Shown here one piece after another: positions 22,748 to 34,700 of a stretch of 64,000 nt of DNA. Every line of letters starts with the position of its first letter. Position 1 is the stretch's first letter. Under the pieces are notes generated by a model. That model ran no database searches and had not been told where the DNA came from. It saw only the letters and a list, made by a program, of their open reading frames with translations. The position numbers were made by a program, and so were the translations under genes. The stretch spans positions 32,849,385 to 32,913,384 of the forward strand of contig NC_088295.1 in the NCBI RefSeq assembly GCF_032854445.1. Direction: 5' to 3'. The stretch is from Liolophura sinensis (Eukaryota; Mollusca; Polyplacophora; Chitonida; Chitonidae).

Positions 22748-25700
22748 CTGAAACGTAAGAACAAGGAAAGAATGGGTGAATGACTTATGTGACTGATATA
22801 CTTTCAGTCATTTTAGAAAAGTGATATCCACTAAAGGCATGTTGTAAGAGTGAAATAATACTTTTTCAACTTATGTTTGATAGCCGCCATTGTGTGAGTG
22901 AAAAATTATTTATCATGGCTTTATGCAACAATCAAATAAACAAATAAATATTTTTGATAAATGAAAATATTTGTGGAAACTTAATTCCTAGTCAACAATG
23001 ATTTAAGAGCCTAATACCAGGGCCAACACCGAAAAAGTTAACCTGTTAACTTTATCAGAAAGTCTGATATCTGAGACATGCTAGAATGTATTCTGTTGTC
23101 ACAGCATATTTTTTGGTTAAATATAACACACATATTCTATTAATTCAACATAACCATTTTATTAGGCTAACAGGTTATTACGTTAAATATGACACAATAT
23201 TGTAATAACAGAATACATTCTAGCATCATTCAGACGGCAGACTTTCTGTTAAATTTAACAGATGAATTGTTTTGATTATATGGACTATGAAAGTTCTGTC
23301 TCATACTAATTTGGGATAGTGTGTTAAATCATTTGTGTGGCATTTCGCACAGGTTATCAGCACAATAGTTACTCCAAGAGAATAAGAGCAGCCCATCTCT
23401 AGACAGAAAGTTCCACGAAATAGATTTTCAGTTTCCAAACAGTAACTTCACTCAGTAATTTGGAGCTTTTTGGGACCACACATCAAAGCGCTTGTGATAT
23501 TCAGTATTCATACTATTGTGCCTTTTCATAATATTTATACTGACAAGACGTCAAGGGGTCAGACCAGGGAAAACATATTGTTCCCCCCCTGTACAGGTGT
23601 ATAAGGGGACTAATATAGGATTCTCCACTAAAAACTGTAAACGTGTACCTGTACTTCTGTTGTCATATCGGCCAGTCTCCGTGACAAATCTTGAAAGGAA
23701 GGTCGTTCTGCAGGGTCGTCTTTCCAACACTCTAACATTACAGTGTATCTGTGAGGGTGACAGAATGACCATGTTATCAGCAAATCTATAAACTTGAAAG
23801 ATAACTAAAATATTCATGAACAATGGGTTATGAAAATATAAAGTAAATGAACAAGCACTCTGGAAGTCTATATTGCTTTTAGCATTAGCAGTTTGATCCC
23901 TCAGAATAATGGCTATGTTATAGTCTACAATGGAAATGGCCATCATTTTGTTCATATTAGACGGCACTGTCCGAATCTCGAACTCGACCTATAGCTTCTA
24001 ATGGTAAAGTCGTGCACAAAGTATTGATCCTATGCGACGGACCGTTTTGATAAAATATACCAGCAAGTGCTGTGTAGCTTACGGACAGATGGGGTCCCCA
24101 ATGGCACGGGTAGGAGATAAGTACAAAATTAAGTAGGACAATAGGAACAGCCATAAGCACTTATATCAAAATTCAATCACGGCAATATTTAAGCAAGTAT
24201 AACGCTTACAATGGAATTTGGCAGGATTTAGGGCAGGCCAGACGACAGTTTTGGCTGAGAAGGCGGCGTATCTCCTTGGACTTCATCTTCCCATAAGGTG
24301 TCGCTCCGTAGGTCATGATTTCCCACATCAATACACCAAATGACCACCTGGGGAAGACAATAACCTACAGTCAGTGTAAAAGGTGATACTATGAGATAAA
24401 ATCTAAAAGGACAGTTTCAGTCTACGTTGTGTATATAGTCTGTACGTTGATTTATATTATCCCATTTCAGAGAGTTGTTTGGAGTCAAACGTGAAAATCC
24501 TGAGTGCAGTCCCTTTGTCCCGTCACAGTGCCATTCAGACAAAGTAACTGCTGTTAGGGACTACAGTTCATTTTCACCAATGTTCAGTAACCTGACTTGC
24601 TTGGTACTTTATGGACTAAAAGAAAACTTAAATTAAACAACTGATTACACACCTACGGTATTAAGATGTTGTTTAAGCAAAACGCTTAAATGCTTAAGTA
24701 AAATAACTTAGGCAGTTTAGCCTGAACTAAGATTAAAACGTGTGCGGCTTAAGTTCTATACTTTTGAACAGCTGGTTCATGACTATCCTTTTTGCCCTTT
24801 CCATGATGTACAACGTCTACAGTACACAGTTCAAAGGGCAATTTCATGATGGAATGTCACATATTTAAGTCCAACTGCGGTATACGGTAAATTCAATTAA
24901 AAGCCCTCACACTTCACTTTGTTGCGTGTAGGCCTTCCCCTCCAGAGTCTCAACCGAAGCCCATCTGCACAGCGGAAAGGTGAACTAGAACGAAAAATTA
25001 TTTTCAGTATGAACTCAAGAATACTGTAAGATAAAATACATGTATTTCTTTGATATAAAAATTGCTTTACACTTCAACTGACACTTAACATTAATTTTTA
25101 AGTAACTAAAAATACAAACAACTTCACTCAACTAAGGATATACCTGGATGTAATTATATGCTTACTCTTTGATTTTGCTACAGAAATCCTATCAAGTTTA
25201 CCTTATCCACGTCTTTTGGCTCGAATCCGACCGGTTTTGCATGCTGGAAGCCAGATATCTTTGCCGTCAGGTCTCCACCAAGCAGAACGTTCACAGCTCG
25301 CAGGTCTCCATGAAGGGTCTATGGAGGAGATGTAGCAAAGGGAGCTTACTCAGTGCTGACAAAAACCAGGGAACATTTTATCGACACTGATATATATTTT
25401 TTGTTATTTTTGCATTTCCGTTTGGTTGAATTATGGCATTAAATGCTTAATGTTCTACAAACTGAACTATCTGGACTGTAATGAAAAATAAACTAAAAAC
25501 AACAAATGTTTTGGGCATTATGATTTGTCCTCGCTTACTAATACTTGGATAAACTTGGCAGAAATTAAGTGTCGCACCCACATAAAGTTCATGGTGGTTG
25601 CAAATACATAATGGTTGTGGCACTTGACCTGCGTTTCACCCATACCTCTAGCTGTGATAGATGCGCCATACCCTCGGCCACATTTTCAGCAAAGAGCAAG

Positions 25701-28700
25701 AGATTAGCTTCTGTCAGTTCTTTATTTGATCCACTTCCTCTTTTATCCCTCAGAAAACTCTGTAAATCGCCCCTTTCTTCAAAGCCGTTGATCAAGAAAA
25801 CGGTGTTATCTTCAAATTGGAACACATAGACAGCATTAACAGACAAAGTTATCTCAAAAGTTACGGCTGTCTGTTTTCACGAAATGAACCTGTATATAAG
25901 CCACTGAACACGGCTAAACAACTAACTACCCCTGTTACAATTTGTAGAAGAAATTGCAGCCACGTGTTAAGTTAAATGCTATCGGTCGAGTTTCCGGCAG
26001 GATGACACGAGCTGATTTAATAATAGGTAGATATATTATACAGACACTTTTCTTGAGTATGGCGTAAAACGCCACTCAAATAAGTAAGTAAACAATATGG
26101 TGCCAGAACACAAGCCCACCCTGTTCAAGCAATGCACGTTTTCATTTGTGCTTGGACGTTAAAGACTTGACAAACAGTAATGTGCTAACGTATGGCAAGA
26201 TCAGGCTCTCTTCACATGAAATGACAGTAGTGACCTTAGTGTGATTGCTTGGCCATATTCGAACTATGGTGTTACTGATAACACCGGTGAGTGAGTAGAT
26301 GAGACAAGGACTTACCGTCTTGTATGGAGTAACCCAGGAAGCACACGATGTGTGGATGGGCTCCAATATTCCGCATAATATCTATCTCTGCCTTACATCG
26401 CTCAAATGGACTGGTTCCTTTAATGCAAAATATGAACATACTGTAGTCATCAATGCACTACACTGTTACTCTAATTTTATTAATTTTTAGTGTATTGCTC
26501 AATTTTTCTGTAGACGAAGCTACTTGATGCGATCCATAAGCATGGTAAGAAAAGAAGAAAGTCAAAAAGAAATAAAGGCAGATTAATTGTAAGCAACTGT
26601 TCATCTCTGGCATTACCTCTTTTTGACATTGCAATGTTGTCTGGGCAATTACAAACTTGTTTGCAAGTTTTGCAAAACAAAGTCGCCCAAGTTATTTTAG
26701 GTCGCGGTAAACGTTGACATTTATTCCAAATGCTCTCTGATCTCGACTGGTTAAATGTAAGAAAGAGACATGACTACAACACGAGTTGAGAAATGTGTGC
26801 ACGACGCAGTGCCTGTCAACCTTAGTGATCACTTTAAATTGCACTCAAGTGCACGTGGACTAAGACTGAGACACAGCCAAAATATTGTAAGATGTTTAAC
26901 TGAGAGTAAAATAAAATTGGCTGTCGTGGATCAAAAGCTTACCAAGTAGGGTGAGGGACTCTCCATCAATAAGTTGTTTTAAACAGAGATTACTAAAATA
27001 TCTATGATCTATGTTTTACATTTCCCATCTAACTTTCTCTTTGATCTTTATGAATTTTGTATATATCGTGTTTTACAGAAAGTTCTGTGCTTGTTTTTAT
27101 TAATGTTTTCATTTTCGTGCGTTTTAAGCTGAACTCAAGAATGTGTCACTTGTACGAGTATTTGTCACACTGATTTAAAAATTGGTATGTGATATCACCT
27201 TGGCAAATTATGTACATATCAAGTTTTGCGATCTTTCGTTCTTTTTCAACGAAACTACGACCACTTATGGTTGGTCAGTATTGCGAAATAAAACCTGGTT
27301 TATTGCTTCAAGGAAAGAAGTAATAAGTCATCTACTCTTCGAGGTTTGGTAAACTTCGTTTATTTTCAAGAAAATCATCTTCACAAGTTTGTTGTGGCCT
27401 GGAACATAATTATTACTCTAACGTCTCAGAGGGATGGACTGAACCAGCACTTTGTTTAGCATGACTCATAATAACAACTAAACTACAAGCTTGTTTTCCT
27501 ATGTGAACTCTTTTGTCTCGAAACAATTGCATCAGTTAAGATACTCATAATTACATGTCAATTTACCTGTGATTTTTCTGATGGCGACGCTCCTCTGATG
27601 CCCATCAGCCTCCTGAAGTGTTCCTTTTAGCACTTTATGTTTACCTTTGTTCAGATTTTCATTAGAAACTCTCAGACGGAATGCTGATATCGCAAGTTGA
27701 TCAAATCGCATACCCTCGTATTTCCTCTCTGCATTGACTGGAGTCTGGAAAGTGATCAAGTGATTAAAAAAAGAGATTTCCTGCTCAGAACTGAGCGAAT
27801 ATTTGTAATTTATAAATGACCATGCTTTTAACGCCGATCATCATTCTTACTACGTTATTTCGGTTACTTTTCTGCACAGATTAGAAGCTGACGTTCAGTC
27901 AGGAGGGTTGTCATGTGGATACCCATACCTGGTGGGTGGGATCGGTTTTATCAGGGCTCATTCAGTCCGGATTTTGCTGTTTACGCACATGGGATATTAT
28001 TTAGTACAGAGTGTAACATCAAAGCCACATACATAGAAAGGGAAAAGTGGAGCAAGATGGACCCTCGGGGCAAAATGGAACAGTTCTCAGATACACATAA
28101 TACTCGTGCTGCCACCTATGTTGCCGCGTTGAGAATCAGAACGAGGCCGATGTAAAACAACAACAACGTCGTTATTAAAAGCACACGTGGACATGGAGTC
28201 ATGCTAGCTGCCATTTATGAATTTTGACCCGTCTGATGTAAGGTAAGCACATTTTTAGCCTCCCTATGAGCATAATTTATCTTGAGATATATTGCCATAA
28301 ATATATTCGTCTGAAACTTGGCATAATGAGCTATCACGAACAAGTAAATAATGTAACATCAGCACTGACCTTGTAGCCCAAAATGCTGATGATTCAATTT
28401 TAATGGTTCGGGGGAAAATGGGACACATTGGTATGGTGCAAAATGGACACATGGACCATTTTGCCCCACACTCTGTCCCATTCTGCCCCGTACAATAATC
28501 CGCACTTATAGTATAACTCAAACTAAGCCGGGGCTTAAGGTACAAAACTTCACGTTGGCTTGGGATTTATAATATATTACCCTAGATATATTTTGCCATA
28601 TAACTATGTTCTAAAAGGACTCTTCGTGATTTTTCTTTAAATAAAGGCAGCATGGTCCGTGTATATGCAAGGAAGTCTGACCGCCAGAAATGACATGAAT

Positions 28701-31700
28701 AATGTATACAAAACGCTATTGAAGCAGTTAATTAGCGATTAGGTATCCGGAAAGTCAGCGTACAACTTGGTGTCCAACAATCAACTCTTGGCCGAAGAGT
28801 AAAAGACACAAACAAACATGCCTAAGGATCGTCCAAAGTACTGTGACGTTTCAAAGTAAGTATTCTAACACATTTAGTAACTTTACACCTCTTCAAAAGG
28901 ATAGACTGATCATAAAATTCTTCTTCAGCTATAACTCTGGAATATTACAAAATTAATTCAATGTGAATTGTTGTCATAAAATCGGTATAAAAAATGTAAA
29001 AGTTATATATCTAACTATCTTGTAAAATAATGGTACATAATACAGAATACCAATCTGGGGCATGTTCTACAAAGTATGGACAATATGACGATGACTTGAT
29101 TGTCATGGCACCCATTCTGAGGGTTGACGTTGTCAAAGTAGTTGTCACAGTCCCAACTTTGAGACTGCTTCGTGGAAATGGTCTCAGGGTCGCATTCTAC
29201 AAAGTTGCTCCGTGACAAGGTATGCCCTTAGTAACTTTGCAACTGCTTAATAAAACACGGTGCACTGTATAAAAAGAGATGCATACTTCGAAAAAGTGGC
29301 GGTTAGTCCAACCTGACCAACCTTTACTATCTTTAGCTTTTTGCGTTCTTTTGGGATTCATGTTTACCGTCGTTTTGAAAATGTGTCATGATATTATTAA
29401 TCCAGGACGCCATTCATCTGCTGGCGATATACGAATGTGTTTTTGACGCTTGGAAACTCTGTATTATGAATATGTCAATCCATATTATGGGGGTAGGAAA
29501 GTCTATCAGTGACACTGTTTTGTTCTGGCACTGTTTAAACCCTTTTCTCCCAATACCAACACTTAATCTTACACCACAGTTTTGTCGAATCATTAATCAG
29601 GCATTTTGTAACTAGTTTTTCTTTCTTATCTTCCAGACCGTTTTCTCGTCTCAGATAGAGCAGGATCTTGTTGATTATATCCTCAACATGGAAACCATGA
29701 TGTTTGACTTGACAACTTCAGATGTCAGAAGTCTTGCATTTCAAGCGGCACATAAGAATGAAATAGCTAACCCGTTTAATGATGAAAATGGCAAAGCTGG
29801 TAAAGATGGGCTATGCCATTTCATGAAAAGACACCCAGAGCTATCACTGCGACAACCAGAAGCAACATCTGCAGCCAGAGCCAGATCGTTCAATAAGCCC
29901 AACGTAAGCATGTTTTTTGAGCTCCTAGAGACCGTGTTTGATAAGAACTGGTTTTGCCAAATAACATCTACAATATTGACGAAACCTGTATTACTACAGA
30001 TCAGGGGAGACCATCTGAGATCCTGTCTCGTACCGGGAGGCGACAGGTTGGAAGTTTGGTGTCAGCAGAAAGAGGTCAACTGGTCACAGTAGAAATATGC
30101 ATTAGCGTCACTGGGACATTTATTCCCCACTGTTTGTCTTCCCAATGTTACGCATGAAGATGGAACTGATGAATGGCGCACTGCCTGGTTCAATCTACGC
30201 TTGTCATAAAAGTGGGTGAATGCAGATGGACATATTCACAACACGGTTCCAGCACTTTATTCGATTTTCTGGTGCTTCCAACGACAACCGCGTTCTACTC
30301 ATTCCGTATGGGCATGTAACTCACACAAAAAACATACAAGTGATTGATTTGGCCAGAGAGAATGGGGTAGAGTTACTATGTCTACCACCACACTGCTAAC
30401 ATATAATGCAACCATTAGATGTCAGTTTTATAAAACCACTATCAACCTATTATGACCAGGAGTTAGAGAAATGGCTACACCACAACCCCGGTCGAGTAGT
30501 TACTACCTTTCAAGTTGCTGATCTCTTTGGTCAAAGCAGCCACAGCTCAGACGGCAGCGCATGGATTCAGAAAAACCGGAGTATTTCCCAGCAACCTAGA
30601 TATTTTCCAACCACACGAGTTTGCTGCCGCAAAACCAACAGATATTTCAAGTCTAAACTCCCAAACGGTCAACCCATCGATCAATTTAGATGTTGTTCAA
30701 GGTATCCCAACAGTTACAGCAGTTGATGAGCCAACATCTGACAGTCCGTTTCAGGCGTGACCGTAATCCAGGAAGCTCTGGTTGAGCTGCTACCCACTCT
30801 GCCGAATCTGTCAACTTCTGGCAGACAGGAGGAGTCCATTCACTTGTGACCGTAATCCAGGAAGCTCTGGTTGAGCTGCTAGCCACTCTGCCGAATCTGT
30901 CAACTTCTGGCAGACAGGAGGAGTCCATTCACTTGTGACCGTAATCCAGGAAGCTCTGGTTGAGCCGCAACCCACTCTGCCAATTCCGTCAACATCTGGC
31001 AGACAGGAGGAGGCCATTCACTTGTGACCGTAATCCAGGAAGCTCTGGTTGAGCCGCAACCCACTCTGCCAATTCCGTCAACATCTGGCAGACAGGATGA
31101 GTCCATTCACTCGTGACCGTAATCCAGGAAGCTCTGGTTGAGCCGCAACCCACTCTGCCGAATCTGTCAACTTCTGGCAGACAGGATGAGTCTCATTTAT
31201 GTGTACCCGCAATCCCGGAAGTTCCAGAGACTTGGTCCAAAAATTCAACCTTTTCCAATGCTCAGCCACTGTCTACTTCTGTATCGTCTACGCCTGTATC
31301 GTCTTTTATGAGGCAGTCCTCTGATACCAATTTAGTTTTGCCATGCTACTTGTCACCATTTGACATTTCACCTCCACCCAGACTTACCGTCAAACAAATG
31401 GGGAAACCAAATGTCTGTCGTGGCAAGGCAGCTATTCTCACCAGTAGTTCACACAAATCCTTGCCTCTTGGTGATAAAGTCCAGTCTGTCAAAGCAACAT
31501 CTAATTCACGTCCGCAACGCAACAACATCAACACAAGGTAAAGGAAAGGTACATGAGGCCACCATCCAAAATCACTGGTTGTGCCTTATGTGGCCAAAAC
31601 CTCTGAAGTTGCAGATGTAACGCACCCTTCACTGGAAACTGATACAGAATGTCTCTATTGTTCTGAACTGTGGAGCACAAGCACCGATGGAATGATCCAG

Positions 31701-34700
31701 TGTACAATATGTTTACAGTGGGTACACCAAGCTTCCACTGGCATAGATGAGAGCGAGGATGCTTTAAATTGCGAACTGTGTAACTAATCAATTAAATTGG
31801 AAACAATACCATGATATTTTTAACGGTGTGCGTTGTTACAAGTGTCAATACAAATACCAAAATTTGTCTGTTGTGCTGAAACACGTATTGATTCCTTAAT
31901 TAATACGTTTGGGCAAAAAGGCACAGACCAAAATTTTATTTTATGTCGGAATTATCCACGCGTACAAAACTAAAGCTTTCAATAAATGACTGATATCGTG
32001 TCCCTTCCTCATAAATTCTCTGTTCTTGCGCAGCTGCTTTCAAATTTAGGTACACACAAGTACGTGAAGTTAAGTCTCCCATTTTGCCCCACTTTCCCCT
32101 ACTTTAACCAATATTTAAATTATCCTTCAAAACGAAAAGAACAGCATCTTAAATACATTACGTAAGATAGTTCTGGTAACAACATACGATAGGCCATCAA
32201 AGCGTTACTATAATAACAACTGTCTTACTGGTTTCATTGTCTCATAAGGATCCATATTTAAGTCCTCGTGCCTAGGCCTCTCATGACGACGCCTGAAAAT
32301 AAATATCAAAGATCACTTCACACCCTATCAATCCTTCTGCCGAAATTCCCTGGAAAAAGTTATCGCTGAATGTACAAATTTTAAATAAAAAATGACCCAA
32401 ATGTCACCAAATTACTTTCATCTCAGAGTACAAAATCACTTTGAACATGCAAGCATTAAAATAAACCAAGTCATCTGTTTCCTGATTTCCTGAGTATGAA
32501 AACAATTTTGAATGTAATCTAAGTATATAAGTACATACATACAAGTATAAGCAGAATCCTAGTGGGGAAAATGCTGATCAATGCTAGCTAGTACATATAA
32601 TGTACAAGGAGTCCATTACTGACAGTGACGTACATAATCATATACACATTTATATATATTATCTGTAATTCTGTTAATGACAGAATTTGTTTTCCATAAA
32701 ATATATTTTCAATGTTTATTGAATGTAGTTTATACACAAATGGGTTGTGTGGCTTGTATGCGATGAATTAAATTCCAGCCAATAAAGATAGCCATAATTT
32801 AACCAATCGGATGCGGTCTGAAACAGCCAGTAGTTTCACAGTAATTTCAGCCAATACTATTTCAGTAGCAGGGTGTTGCAGCCAATAGATGTAGACTGGC
32901 CTGATGAGTTTAGGAAAGTTTTCAGAGCACATGGTTCAATTAGCCAGTTGCAGTCTGCATTTGAGGATCCAACTTGTCTACTGCATTGAGCAAACCTTCC
33001 TACATCCCCTTAGCGCCTCCACTCGATGAATATTTCAGAACTTAGTTTAGGGGGTTAATATTGCACCAAATATGGTTTCAGCAATATTCTTTACAACAAA
33101 GAAAAATTTGTCAGCATTACACTTCGATATACAATAGTGTGAATGCGCTATTCATATTGTATGATCTTAGACCGCTGTCTGAGCAATAACATGGACCAAG
33201 TAATAGCATATTACAAGTGAACCTCTGTTCACAGCTACTAACATAAGTGAACCGCTTTTCACAAGCAAGAGCATGGACTGCTGTCCTATACTAACATGTG
33301 AACGCGCTGTTCACAAGTCTTTTACTAACAGGGACCGCAGTTCTATACTAACATGTGAACGCGCTGTTCACAGTCATTTACTAACATGAACCGCCAAGTA
33401 AAGTTGTTCACAAACTCTTACTCTCACTAGGATGTGGAGCTACCAGAATTCACTGATAGGACATGCACTTATATTCATTTTTCATGTCATGATCATTGTA
33501 TCCAGGTTGTGAGTTCACATTGTTACCTTTTCAATTTTGCATGTCGGCTCATATGTTTATCCATGACAAATTATTCAACTAATAAAGATGTCAAACGGAT
33601 TTCATTTTTGTTTTGTTGTGTATAAAAATCATTTTATTAATTTCTGCTGTTGAATACATACGTGTCCTTCTGTTTCTGATGTTTAAATTGCACTGTGATC
33701 ACAACAATAACGGCGAGAAGAATGATTAATACCAGGCCACATGAGACGCTGACAGCAATGGTTATTGTCTTGTAATCCTTTTCCTCTGCAACATCAGATA
33801 TAATCAGATCTTTAGCTCTGTGAGCACTCTGCTATGTGTTTAATACACGCATTATTTCAATGTTCATAACGTCATATATTAATGTCACATTATGTCACAT
33901 ACTGATTAAGGGAATAGAAGCTGACATTTTACACTCAAGGGGTATTGTCTCAATTTCATTTGATAAATAAAAAAAGTTTGCAAAAAAGTATACTGGTGCA
34001 CGCATATCTTCAATTATAATTTATAAGAATGATACAGCCTTTAACAATGCTCTGATTGAGCAAACAAACACAAAGAACATGACCGCTTTCAAATTATTTA
34101 TTAGAATAACTGTTGCAGCATGAATATTGATACGGTCTATAGTCGTAGTAATACATTATTTATTATGCTAGCTGTTCATAAATAATTTAGATCAACACGG
34201 CTAAAATGTTCATATTTCTTCAAAGATATATCAACCATACACTATCTACAAGTCCCCATTCTACACACGGGCAATAACCGTGGAAATAACTGATAGACGC
34301 AACCCACACAAGCACACACACACACACATCCAGACATCGTTTCTGTCATGTTTACAAAGTTTCAAGGCATTGACAAGGTAATGATGATGGACACACGGTA
34401 AATGGACTAAGTCACAAATAGAGAGACAAGCAGACAACCTGATCGCTGTATCCATCCATATCATATGAGGAGGAGATAAAAATGGCTAAAATATGAAAAT
34501 CTTACGCACAAATCAACCTGGTTTTCAAGCCTGATCTAAGATTTCACCATTTGACCTGCACAAAATTTATTCTTACTTAGGACTAAATGGAGTGCAGCTT
34601 CACTGCAATACCAAGACAGTATCAAAACATAAGTTCATCCCCTCAATGTAACATGAACTAAAATAATATGGAAAATACATGTACATGAACGTTTGTTTTC

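Larger units (their letters stand above)
28034..32105 (+). mobile_element. pogo/Tigger-type DNA transposon in a receptor intron
   Basis: The right end reads, on the minus strand, AGTAGGGGAAAGTGGGGCAA; a related sequence GAAAGGGAAAAGTGGAGCAA lies at 28034-28053, giving candidate terminal inverted repeats. A further similar GC-rich stretch at 28410-28495 makes the left end uncertain; a smaller nested element is possible there. The body carries a broken transposase (29640-31790). It sits inside the 4.5 kb intron between the juxtamembrane and N-lobe exons, opposite in orientation to the receptor. A TA target duplication was not clear. Confidence 0.6.

Noticed and set aside
30686-31269. Repeated minus-strand frames (SSCLPDVDG..., SSCLPEVD...)
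   Set aside because: Translations of the 89-bp minisatellite on the wrong strand.
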